This document shows positions 46,401-57,439 of a stretch of DNA of 64,000 bases, one piece after another; the stretch's first letter is position 1; each line of letters opens with the position of its first letter. The DNA is taken from positions 56,839,931 through 56,903,930 of the forward strand of contig CM034303.1 of assembly GCA_019925795.1 (NCBI GenBank). Reading direction: 5' to 3'. This stretch comes from Dendrobium chrysotoxum (taxonomy: Eukaryota > Streptophyta > Magnoliopsida > Asparagales > Orchidaceae). A program made the position numbers and the translations under genes. Under the pieces are notes generated by a model. It worked only from the letters and a program-made list of their open reading frames with translations, had not been told where the DNA came from and did not search any database.

Positions 46401-46534
46401 GGCTTCGTTTGGTACAACTTTCTTATTTTTTTTAAAGAAGTTTTTTAGTACAAATTTTTTTAATATAAATTTTATTTGTGCTAAATTAAAAACTGATTTA
46501 AAAAGCACTAAAAAGGTCGTCTCCAACGAAGCCT
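46401..46534. mobile_element. Tourist-like MITE, copy D
   Basis: A 134-bp element from GGCTTCGTTTGG to CCAACGAAGCC with the same AT-rich core as the other copies. TAA follows it, while TCA precedes it, so one side of the trinucleotide duplication has mutated. Confidence 0.82.
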
Positions 46535-46757
46535 AAATCTGCATTAGAAAAGACTTCTAGTTGTAAAGATGAAGAAGAATAAGAAAAATACAGCTAGAAT
46601 GGGTATAGATTTTGATAGTATAGAAAGTCATAGGAAGCTCAAAGATGTGAGGTCTATGGTTGACTAAGGAATTGAATTTCTTTATGTATAGCAAATGTGA
46701 TATTCATATGAGATAGAGTGACATATAATAAATTTTCAATTAAGTGCTAGTACTATT

Positions 46758-48410
46758 GATACGTCATCAAAAATCACTTTGATCAGGTACTAATCTCAAG
46801 GCATATTTGAACCAGAAACTTCAAAATTAAATTTTGGATCATCCAAATTCCAATGTCAACAACCTTACAATCAAATTGAACGTTTCGACAAGATGAACCC
46901 AATGACACCAAAATTGCCCCAATCCGAGTCCAAATGTGCTCGAACCAAGGGATTGAAGTATATTTAAAAGCTTCAATGCATTACTTGGGTGATCAAATAA
47001 TCTTTAAATATGACATGCTTATAGTCAAATTGAGCGGCTCAATGAGACAAATCCAAAGAGCCTAAGATCACTTAATTCTGACATCATTAACATATTTAAA
47101 TGCTTAATGAAAGCTTTATAATTAAAGAAATTCATACAAACCGTTTGATGAAGCACTCCGACTTTACTCTAGATTTTCTCTACATTTACAGAGCATATCA
47201 CTCCCAAAAATTATAAATAAGCCATAGAGAGCTATAGAGAGAACTCTCTTGTACTTTCCAGTCACCACCATCGACGAGCACCACTAACTATCATCGCTGA
47301 TAACCATCATCGTCACCGAGGATCGGCATAAAAAATCACCACCATCTCCAGAATATTGACAAGATTTGACCCTATTGTTGGTATATTTGTCCTTATGTGG
47401 ACATTTATTTCTATGATCCCTATTAGAAAAATTAAGCCCTCTTGTTGATTATAGGCTATCCCTCTGTGGACGCTTACTTTTTGCGCTATCTTTCTTCTTC
47501 AATGGTGAAGAAAGGAGAATCTTTGTATCACTTACTACATAGTGAATTTTACAACTGAGTCAAGCTCCATTTTTTTTCCCTTTTTAGGTTTTACGTACTC
47601 GTAAGAAATTGTCTGGTCCTACTACTTTCATTTGTACGTGTTGAATCTTTGTACACTGCTAAGACGTAAAATATAAACTCTACCAACTCAAACTTTTTAG
47701 CATGTAATAATTATGATGAATTTAATAAAGGTCTTCATTGATGCATTTATTTTGTTGATGTTGGAAAGTAAATTAATAACAAAATAAATAAGAAAAAATG
47801 TAACGAAAAGGACATAACACCAAAATTTTATGTGAAAAAACTCAAAATAAAAAAAAACTGCAGAGCCATCGAGGACTGGCATAAAAAATCACCACCATCT
47901 CCAAAATATTGACATGATTTGACCTTATTGTTGGATATATTTGTCCTTCTGTGGACATCTATTTCTATGATCCCTATTAGAAAAATTAAGCCCTCTTATT
48001 AATTATAAGCTATCCCTTTGTGGACGCTTATTTTTTGCACTATCTTTCTTCTTCAATGGTGAAGAAAGGAGAATCTTTAATTGTATCGCTTACTACATAG
48101 TAAATTTTACAACTAAGTCAGGCTCCAACTTTTTCCCTTTCTGGGTTTTACTCGAAAGAAATTGTCTTGTCCTATTACTTTTATTTGTACGTGCTGAATC
48201 TTTGTACACTGTTAAGACGTAAAATATAAACTCTACCAACTCAAACTTTTTAGCACGTAATAATTATGATGAATTTAACAAAGGTCTCTATTGATGCATT
48301 TATTTTGTTGATGTTGGAAAGTAAATTAATAACAAAACAAATAAGAAAAAAATACAACGAAAAGGACATAACACCAAAATTTTATGTGAAAAAATAAAAA
48401 AAAACTGCAG
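46758..48410 (+). mobile_element. Diverged relative of the 57-64 kb LTR, with an internal duplication
   Basis: It begins TGATACGTCATCAAAAATCAC. In order it keeps the blocks of the LTR at 57440 (the GGATCATCC, ACAACCTTACA and AGCGGCTCAATGAGAC segments, then CACTCCCAAAAATTATAAATAAG with its TATA). It is much diverged. The tail, resembling ACTAAGACGTTAAA of the younger LTRs, occurs twice because of a tandem duplication. No internal region or second LTR is attached, so it is probably a solo LTR or fragment. Confidence 0.65.
47328..48410. repeat. Tandem duplication, two copies of about 540-550 bp
   Basis: The segment starting CATAAAAAATCACCACC at 47328 restarts at 47880, and both copies end in a poly(A)-CTGCAG stretch (47873 and 48410). 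The copies are over 90 percent alike by eye, so the duplication is more recent than the LTR it lies in. Confidence 0.88.
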
Positions 48411-49399
48411 ATCCACATATAGAATGTAAGAAGAGGTGGCCGTCTCTAGAGACTGATAAAATGGAGGGACGATGAGGCAGAGTCCTTTATCAAATATACT
48501 TCTCAATGTAGGATAATAGTGCGATAAAATGTGGCATGACTGATTAGGTTCATGAGAGTGGAAACTATTGGCTTATATGGATGATACTTTTGTGAAAAAA
48601 GATATATGTAATAATGTGTCACGGTTTTGTGGTTTAATATTTAGTCATGAAGAGTATAATATGCAAAATAAAAGTGGAGTGCACGTCATTTATTTGATTT
48701 GTGAGCTAAGGCAAGGGACAACACAGATGAGAAGAGATGGGAGGAGCCTCTTTTACACTAGCATTCTAGTTACCTCTCCTCAAATTACCCATAAATTTTT
48801 TTTCTAAAGAGATAATTGATTTGATAATCTCAAGGAGGGCTCTCATGATTAGTCATCGTGTGTAGTCATTAGTAACTTTCACGATGTAGAGAGAACATAT
48901 CCTAAAAGGTCCTAAGAAAATTGTTGGAAGAAAATGAGGGATCAAGGAGGTTGTCGAGCATGATTGAGATCTCACAAGGTTAAGAGTCAATGGGGTTTCT
49001 CTCTTGATTAAAGTCATGGAAGATGTTGGCAGCTTAGTTGATGACATTCGAGCAAATCATTGTAAGTCTATGGCTTAGATTGGAGATATAGGATGAGCCA
49101 ACATGTCTGGTCATCCTGAAGGGGAAAGCCAGATGACCATCTCTTATGAAGGAACTCTACAATGGAGGGGCTCATTGTTGGAAGGCCTAATGGGCAGCTG
49201 ACATTGGACTCATTGAGTGAATTAACCAATGAGTCCAATTGGCAAAAAACTTCTTATGCAGTATAAGTTGGCAAATGCCAAGGTCTGTTGTCAGTGGCTT
49301 GAGAGTTATCAAGCAAATCTAGTGAGGTGTTGATTTTACAAGTAAAAATTAGGTGGCTTCTATATTAGGAGATCTAGTTTGATTTGGTTACTTATTTTT
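48411..49399. other. Intergenic DNA, probable transposon debris
   Basis: No intact gene. The right end merges with the Gypsy pol relic that starts near 49400, so upstream parts may be earlier gag-pol sequence too decayed to read. Confidence 0.45.
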
Positions 49400-49583
49400 G
49401 CATTTGATGTCATTTTGGATATAGTCTGGATGAGTCGATATGAGACTCAGATTGATTGCTTGAAAAGAAAGTGACTTTGTATAAGAATGATGAGAGCTTT
49501 ATAATTCAGGGAATAAGGAGTATTCTTTTTTGTCTGATTTCTACTCTAAAAGTGAATAGGCTTTGAAGGAAAGGCAGCCCAAT

Positions 49584-51664
49584 CACTACAGGAAAAACAG
49601 CTATTACCGGCGGACAGAATCCGCCGGTAAAGAAAAAAATGCGACGGAAATTATAGGTTTCCGGTGGATTACCGGCGGAAATTGATCCGACGGTAAAACG
49701 CGCGTCGGAAAAAAACTTCCGTCGTATTTGTTCCGCCAGAAATATTTCCAGCGGCCTTTCCGGCGGATATATTTGACAAACCGACGCCTTTTCTGTGGCA
49801 GTGTTCCGGCGTAATAACCGCCGGAAATACCGGCGGATAATTTCCGCCGGTAATTCCGGCGGATATTCCATCGCAATAAAAAGCGATGCCTAGTATTACC
49901 GTCGGATATTACCGTCGAAATATCCGCCGGCTTTTCCGTCGCATAAGCCGCCGGAAATTTCGTCATATCGAATTTCCGTCAAGATTACCGGCGGATAATC
50001 CGCCGGAAACCTGTAGCATAAAAAAAAAACCTTTCTCACTTTAAAAAGTGATTTCCACATTTAAACCTGCATACAAAAAATTGCAACATATATACGCCTA
50101 CACATATAAATCCTTCATGTTTGTCTTCCGTCCTTGCGCCAATCGATTATACATCCAACTTCTTTGAGTTCTGATATCCATAATATATAGCCTACATATA
50201 ATATTGACAGTAAGGATATAAGTTACGATTACTTGCCAAAATTCGGCACCAAATCATTTGTAAAAAGATAGCAAGGTAGTCCTATCTAGGTTTGATGGAG
50301 AAATATAGAGAGAATAAATATGATCTACATTTGATACTAAGGGTAGAACCACTCATCCACCTGAGCATCCTCATTTCTGCAACGCTTAACTTAGAATTAT
50401 GCTAATCTTTTATTGGCCAACATTCGGCACCATAAAGCATTCCTCCACTTCAAACCTAGAATTTTCCCTTAAGTTTGAGGGATACTTTTCTATCACACAA
50501 TAAACCCGATGCATTCCTCCACTTCAACCATCCAACATAAATTCTGCTGATAATATCCCCATCTATTTCACCATCACTCTAAATAATAAATCCAAGATAT
50601 CTAAAATGTGTATTCTTATTAATGACTTGACCATCCAATGTGACAATCCACTCACTAGCTCTATTACGACTAAAATTGCACTCCATATATTCTATTTTAG
50701 ATCTACTCATGCGAAAACCTTTAGACTCTAAGGTAGACCTATCTGGCATGAATCCAAATTAATTTTGAGAAACATTAGCATCACACCACAACCTAAAAGC
50801 ATACATAAACAAAAAAATACATAAATCAAGTTTACCTTCAACTCCCTCTCTAGTGATCTTATCAACAAGAAGAATATCATCAACAAAAAGCATACATAAA
50901 CAAAAAATTACATAAATCAAGTTTACCTTCAACTCCCTCTCTAGTGATCTTATCAACAAGAAGAATATCATCAACAAAAAGCATACACCAATTTACATTC
51001 TCTTGCAAATGTCTAGTGAGAACATCTATGACTAAACCTAGCAAACACTTTGTAGAAATGCGAAAAGGAGAAGTCAGTTACCTACAAATCACGCCGTTCG
51101 TCGTTGACGGACTCGCGCGAGCGACCGAGCGAGGCAACTAGCGAGCGAGGGAGGGAGGTCGTCGACGGAGATCAAGGGCAAGGTCGTCGACGAGCTTGAT
51201 CGAGAGAGGTAGGGAGGTCGTCGACGGAGATCGCGGCTGGCGCGCGCGTCGTCAGGAAGCGGAGCTAAACAGCGGAGCTAAACAGCGGAGCCCTAAACAG
51301 AATGAGCCGAAGTCGAGGGCTCGGGCTCGATATATTCAGATTACCGGCGGATTTTCCGGCAGCTTTGCCGCCAGACATATTACCGGCGGATTATCCGCCG
51401 GTAATACGTCGTCGGGTTTTAATTAACCGGCGGTAAATCCGCCGGGATAGCCGCCGGATATTACCGGCGGAATATGCGTCGGTAAAATGAAAAAACCGTC
51501 GAACCTCCGGCGGTTTAGCCGCCGGAAATATACCGACGGTATTTCCGCCGGAAACTACGACGTAAAATTACCGGCGGGCCAATCCGCCGGAAATTCCGTC
51601 GCTAGTTCCGGCGACAATATTTCCGCCGGAAATTCCGCCGGTATTTCATTGTTTTCCTGTAGTG
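49584..51664. mobile_element. Non-autonomous CACTA element (TSD AAT)
   Basis: A 2,081-bp element with terminal inverted repeats starting CACTACAGGAAAA and a 3-bp duplication, AAT, at 49581-49583 and 51665-51667. Both ends carry about 350-450 bp of subterminal repeats built on CCGGCGGA/TCCGCCGG, the typical transposase-binding architecture of En/Spm-CACTA elements. No transposase is present. The centre holds a LINE fragment (50345-51040) and a GC-rich segment (51090-51300) rich in GTCGTCGACGG and GAGCGAGCGAG motifs of unknown origin. Confidence 0.93.
50345..51040 (-). mobile_element. LINE fragment inside the CACTA element
   Basis: The sequence parallels the RTE LINE at 14580-15440 (same ACCACTCATCCACCTGAGC, TTCCCTTAAGTTTG and AATATCCCCATCTATTTC stretches). 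The order is disturbed: a GGCATGAATCCAAATT block, normally some 400 bp farther toward the LINE 5' end, is joined directly after the AGACTCTAAGGTAGACCT block. A 91-bp unit (50799-50889) is tandemly repeated at 50890-50980. No LINE tail or target duplication is seen, so it may be captured rather than inserted. Confidence 0.8.
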
Positions 51665-51893
51665 AATATTTTTAGCATCTATTAGAGATGTGAGACTTTC
51701 TTCTGCATCTGTGAGTAGTGTCCTTATAGTTTGAGAGTTTTTAAATATCTTCATTGAGAAGTTAGTGACTTTACAATCAGATAGAGAAGAAGAATTTTGT
51801 ATAGATATTTTTCTTAGTATTGCTCCTATCTCTAAGGCATTGTATAGAATATCACCTAAGGAGCTTCAGGAGTTGGTGGATCAAGGCTAATTT

Positions 51894-52410
51894 CACCTGA
51901 TTATTCTAGATCTTCTCAGTTAATTTATGAATATTTTCTATAATTTTTTTATTTTTGGATTTGAAGATATAAAAGGATTTACATGAATTTTACGCTAAAA
52001 ATTAAATAATTTGTATAATTATATTTATACCATTATATTAATTTATTATAAAAATCTCCTCTCACTCATAAAAGTTATTAAATGGCTTTGCATTTTCATT
52101 TTGCCTAAAACAGAGAATGGAAAATTGGATTTGTGAATAAAATGAGAGAAAATAGAGGAGAGAGAGGTAGAAAAGCTGGGGTTTGGCAGTCGTAGAGTAG
52201 TTTTCGTTTGTCAGCCCAGTTGAAAATTTTGTTCGTTTCGAGGTAGGTTTCATTTTGCCTATTTTAGTTTTTAATAATTTGATGTTTTTGAAATTTTTTG
52301 ATTTTTACTGAAAAATGAGGATAACTTTATTTTGGTAAAAGTTTAACTATGTAACTTATTATATGTTATAGCGATTGAGATTATAAATATTTTAATTATA
52401 TTTTAAAATA
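51894..52410. other. Intergenic DNA
   Basis: About 500 bp between two transposon relics with no recognisable gene. Confidence 0.5.
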
Positions 52411-52917
52411 TTTTGGAGTCATGTTATTTTTTCTTGGGATTAAAGTGAAGCAAAATAAAGAAGGAATATTTATCACCCAAGAAACATATGCAAAAGTTTT
52501 AAAGAAATTCAATATGGAGAATTGTAATTGAGTAAGCACTCAAATGGAATGTGGGATAAAGCTATTAAATAAAGAAGAGGGGAAGATTATAGATCCAACT
52601 ATATTCAAAAGTTTAATGAGAAGCCTGAGATATCTAACATGTACAATATCGAACATTCTATATGCAGTTGAAATTGTTAGCCGCTATATGAAAAGTCCTA
52701 CTGAGACACATTTGAAAATAGCCAAGAGAATTCTTGGCTATATTAAAAGTACACTAAATCACGAACTTTTATATTCTTATTCTATCAAATTTTAACTTTT
52801 AGAAAATTCAGCGAGTGCTTGGGCCGAAAATAAAGAAGATAAATAAAGAAGAAGCGGGTTTTTGTTTTATATATGGCGAGACTGCATTCACGTGGAATTC
52901 GCTTATCTACCAAAAGT
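52411..52917 (+). pseudogene. Ty1/Copia RT-RNase H fragment
   Basis: The plus strand reads FLGIKVKQNKEGIFITQETY, KKFNMENCN, MECGIKLLNKEEGKIIDPT, SLRYLTCT, ILYAVEIVSRYM and, after a break, ETAFTWNS. This is the C-terminal RT to RNase H stretch of a Copia pol. It has at least three stops and no LTRs in view. It ends about 40 bp before the Maf start codon. Confidence 0.88.
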
Positions 52918-52959
52918 AAAGCCCATTACCAGCGGAAAACCCTAAACCTCAAGGCCGTG

Positions 52960-53543
52960 ATGCCTTCCAAGGATTCTCCCTCCTTCAAGGTTTTTTGCTT
53001 CAATTTTTTTTTTTTTTTTTTTTTGCCGACTTCTTTTCGTTTCGGTTAATCATATGCACCATGCTTTCTCTTATTGTAATCGAAACGCAGATAATCTTGG
53101 GCTCTTCATCCTCATCTCGGAGGCAAATTTTATCCGATATGGGATACGAGTTCTCTATAATGGTTCGTTCTATATTTTGTTAAATTTCCTCACTTGTTCC
53201 TGTGTATTTAAAATTTTGATTTGAGAAAATGTGGTATTGGTTCAGGCCGCGGATATAGATGAGAAGCAGATTCGTATGGAAAAGCCGGAGGAGCTGGTGA
53301 TGGCCCTAGCTGAAGCCAAGGTGAAAGCCTTGGATTCGCTTAAGTTTCGTTGTTTTGTCGTCTTTCACCCATTCCCCTAGGTTTTTCTTATTAGAGTTTC
53401 TTTTTGTCAACTAGGCAGATGCAATTATCAGTAAGCTTCAAATCAATGAGTTCACGGACAAGGATGAGCCCACCCTCTTGATAACCGCCGATCAGGTATA
53501 CAAATTTTTTCATCGTGTTCTTTATTCTCGCTTGATTGTTGCT

Positions 53544-53581
<38 letters not shown>

Positions 53582-56500
53582 TTTATTGGAAATACTGTAG
53601 TTATCACATTTTTTCTTTTTGTCTTAGCACAACTTAAATCACATCGTTTTATCGCGGTTATTATGAAATTTAAACAACAAAAATTGGTACAATTTATTGT
53701 AATAATACTAGGAGACTAGTGGGAAAGGAAAGGGAAATCCAGAAGTTATATGCCTAATTTTGATCCAGCGCTTCCTGGCATCCATTGTATCTGTAATTCT
53801 CAATTAAAGTTAGCATAGGCATTAGGTGAATTTTTACATTACTTATAGTGCAGTAGGTTTTTTAAGAAAGGATTCCCTTTTATGTTAACTTTTCTTAAAA
53901 TGTAATGCTTAAGAGAATGATTAAAAAAATGTTTCTTGCTTTTACCTGTCAATTATGAAGGGCATGAAATAGAAGATAGAAATGTAATTGAAGAGAACTA
54001 TATTTCATTTCATAATAACATACCATCTTTCAAGAGTGAACACCTGCTTTTAGAAATAAAAACAAAAGATATCCGGCCACTTTCAAGCGAAGCAATGAAA
54101 TCATAAACTGATTTTTTCTTGGAATGTTTTTGTTTTGGCTTAATATTGTAAGGTGCTTTTAAGAAAATATTCAAACAAATAACAAAAAATAATTGTTATG
54201 GTTGTATATTGTATAGTTACAAAGAAATAACTTACTTAAAAAATATTATGAATTTTAAAAGTAAGCAGTTTTAAAATGTTCAAGATTAGTTATTAAGAGA
54301 GGGAAATTAGAACTATAAAATTGAAGTATTGAACCAAAGTTGATGTAGGATAAACTGAAAAGTGCATCAAGAAAGTGCAAAAGAAGTTTCAGGAGATTCT
54401 AGAAACATAGGTGATACACGTCTTTGTCAGCTCTTGTATGCAGATCTTTCTCTACTGTAGGGTTGGCAACGATGGTTGAGCTTGAGCAGAGCTGATTGCA
54501 AGTGCGCAAAGTTCAAACTAAATGATGAGGAGCATTCGTGAAGGTCCACCATCAAGGGAGGAAGTGCTCATTAGTGCTAGAGCATTTAGATACAATTGAT
54601 TTTAATTCAAAAGATAACTATTTGTGTGCTTGTCGATTCGTCAAAATTAGTTTTCCTAGCTCATCTTGTAAGTTATGGAGATTTTAGGAATTTGGGGGAT
54701 TCTTAAGGTATATGGCATGAAGTGATTATTTTGAGATGTATAATCTTATTTGGGGATCCAATTGTATTGTTTTTTTTTTTTTTTGAAAAATATGAACTGA
54801 TATGAAGTCCTTGTCTGTTGTCCTCAATGATTTGAATGTAATTTTCCCATTTTGTTATTTACTAATCATCAATTGGTGTGTCTTGTTTGATTTTAGGCTA
54901 ATTTTAAATCTACACATGATTTCACACACCATCGAAGGATTTCAAATGGAATTTCATCTACTTTAAAAGCATGTTCAATTTCAAATATGGTTTGAGTTGA
55001 GCAAAATTCAAAATTTCAAGAATGAGTTGGGGTTAATTTGCTTGAACTCAATATTGTCCATTTTTGGGGTGGGGATTTTTTGAGGGGTTGTCTTATGTGG
55101 TGCATGACTTGTACCATTTAATGGAAGTATATTGAGGCTTGCCATTATAACTTAAAATGCTTTTTTTTTTTTCTGGCAATTAGGGTTGCTAACAGTTCAA
55201 TCTCGAGTTGTAATAAGTTTGAGTTTAAGTTGGCTTGATCTGATCTCCGATTCAATTCATATGGCTCATTAATTTTGAATTGAACCCAAAAATTAACCGA
55301 TTACAATTGATTTTCAATATCCTAAGATAACCTACACATATCAATTGAAGTATAAATATAAATGTAATATGTGTATATTACATATATTCGATACCCGCAA
55401 ATATATTTCAATTTGACCTTATTATGTTCAATCTGAGCCAAATGTCCATCTGATTTTTGAGAAATCATCAATCTTTAAGTCAAATGCATGGCCCAATTTG
55501 TAACTCTACTATCTGTTTTATCTTTGTATTGTTTGTGGTTTGGGGAAAGATATCATTTTTCTATTATCATACAGCCTTGTTGGTTTCCTCATTAAACCTT
55601 TGTTAAATCTCAAATTTAAAAAAAATTATCTTGCCATTATCTTTTGTTTGTACATGATTACGAGCACAAGAAAGGCCTACTTGTGTTACTATTCTAGATT
55701 TTGCTCGAGACTGGCATTTCAGTATTTATGTTGCGATTTTTCTCAAGGTTGTTGTCCATGGAGGAAAAATCAGAGAAAAGCCTTCCAGCAGAGAAGAAGC
55801 ACGGGAATTTATCAAAGGCATGCATTTATTTATTTTTACCGTAGAGGTTTAACTGAATTTACCCTGCAGTGTGACATGTTTTGCTTTTAAATTTATTTCA
55901 GGATACTCTGAGGGGCACGCGGCCACTGTGGGATCTGTTATTGTGACAAACCTCAAGACTAGCGCTAGAAAAAGAGGATGGGACAAAGCTGAAGTGTGAC
56001 ATTTATTTTTATTAGATATTTCATAGTGTTTAAATATATATATATTTATATTTTTCCCCTGCAGGGGTACTCTGAAAACATAAGCAATATCCTGAAATCC
56101 GCATGCATTCTTCCCACACACCTTATGCAGATGCTAGCAAACATTTGGATATAATTTATGCTTCCATGAATGTTGATTTTTTTAAGGATTTGGCTAGGAA
56201 GCATGCCTATCAATGAATTAAAAGCTTTTTATATCTTGATTTTGCAGGTATATTTTCACAAAATACCTGATGAGGTTATTGAAAACCTGGTATTACATCT
56301 TTTCATGCATTGCTACTTCAAAATTTTTATTTTAACATTTTTGAACAATATTCCTTTTGACCAGTCATTTTTTGTGCATTCTTTTTCAGGTAAATGAAGG
56401 TGATGTTCTGTATGTTGCAGGCGGTTTATTGGTAGAACATCCCTTGACTTCTCCCTTTGTCGAAGCAATGGTTAGTTGCATGTTCTTTCTTCTGAAGAAT

Positions 56501-56624
56501 CGTGTGCTATTTGGCATCTCTGCAAGGTTCTTGGTTTATTTTGCAGGTTGGAACTCTTGATAGTATCATGGGACTTCCGAAGCATCTAACAGAAAGGCTG
56601 ATCCAAGATGCCCTTTCACGTTGA
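52960..56624 (+). CDS. Maf-like nucleotide pyrophosphatase (9 exons)
   Basis: The exons are 52960-52989, 53091-53162, 53246-53320, 53415-53495, 55748-55817, 55902-55993, 56248-56289, 56390-56470 and 56547-56624. They join in frame to 206 aa, the usual length for plant Maf proteins such as At5g66550. The N-terminus has the family phosphate-binding stretch ILGSSSSSRRQIL (residues about 12-24). ITADQVV near residues 83-89 holds the catalytic-type Asp, with IREKP and GHAATVGSVIVT following and VAGGLLVEHPL near the C-terminus. Maf enzymes hydrolyse non-canonical or modified NTPs to the monophosphate; the ADQ form resembles the YceF (m7GTP) subgroup more than the dTTPase type, but that is inference. 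No targeting peptide is obvious, so it is probably cytosolic. Intron 5 appears to use a GC donor (AAAG|GCATGC). The start ATG follows a CCCTAAACC leader. Confidence 0.92.
53496..55747 (+). other. Maf intron 4 (2.25 kb)
   Basis: The long intron of the gene. It holds the (CT)n tract and T-runs at 54770 and 55162. No transposon or second gene is recognised in it. Confidence 0.65.
53547..53577. repeat. (CT)n microsatellite in Maf intron 4
   Basis: About 15 CT units soon after the intron 4 donor. Confidence 0.93.
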
Positions 56625-57434
56625 TAAGCATGATTTCAAAAAGCCTCGATGCTCTAGACTTTCATTTCAGCCATTACTCATTCTTATAATTTATTGATTG
56701 GGAATTGCTGTTGCTAGCCTTAAGTGCTGCAAAAAAGAACGGTTTGTATCATGTTGAATATTGTAGTCCTAACCGTTTGGGAATTTATAAGTGTTAAATT
56801 TTCAATATACCGAGCAAACTTTGCGAGCTTAAGCTCATGACAGAGTTGATGCTGCTGCACGCGAAGTGAATTCAGTATTTATTTCTCTTATTGCGATTTA
56901 AATTAGGATTTTAGATTTAATTGGATTACTTCTTTTGAAGAATTGAAGGAGAGATTTGATTTGGATCTTCGTTATGCCTTGTAATGAATGATTTAGTTGT
57001 GCCTTGCTAGAAGGAATTGAGATTACAGATTTCTTGAGACCACGCATTTGGGGGTTCATCGTTCTTCTTCCTTTCTGTTCTATGCCTCCTCTCTGAGGTC
57101 ATCATTCATCGATCTCTTCAACACCCTTCTTCTATATTCCTCTCTGGTTCTTTTTCCTTGTTAGATTTGTTCATCTTTTTTATATTGCCTGTACAACAAC
57201 TTGATATTATAGCAAAAACTCACTACGGCATCCTCATCGTTAGCTTTGGTTGCACCACAAATTTTGTTCGGTATGTTGACCACTTAAGATCTGCTTTACA
57301 TTATAACATCCACCAGCATTCCTGCAAACTACAATCCTAGACCCGAATATAAAAAGGAAATGCTAGCTTCATTCAGTTAGCCAAAAGCGGAAAACCTAAG
57401 AGTTTAGTATTGCGCATAGAGCCCTTAAAACTTC
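56625..57434. other. 3' flank of the Maf gene and intergenic DNA
   Basis: Includes the likely 3' untranslated region. A pyrimidine-rich stretch at 57060-57160 resembles a plant leader sequence, but no matching coding sequence follows before the LTR element. Confidence 0.5.
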
Positions 57435-57439
57435 CAAGG

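Larger units (their letters stand above)
49400..51893 (+). pseudogene. Gypsy pol relic split by the CACTA element
   Basis: The left part (49400-49583) reads FDVILDIVWMSRYETQIDC, the end of a Gypsy protease region. The right part (51665-51893) reads IFLASIRDV, later QSDREEEFCIDI, then IAPISKALYRISPKELQELV, the RT entry. When the CACTA element and one AAT copy are set aside, the frame runs directly from one half to the other. Stops show the relic is old. It predates the CACTA insertion. Confidence 0.8.
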
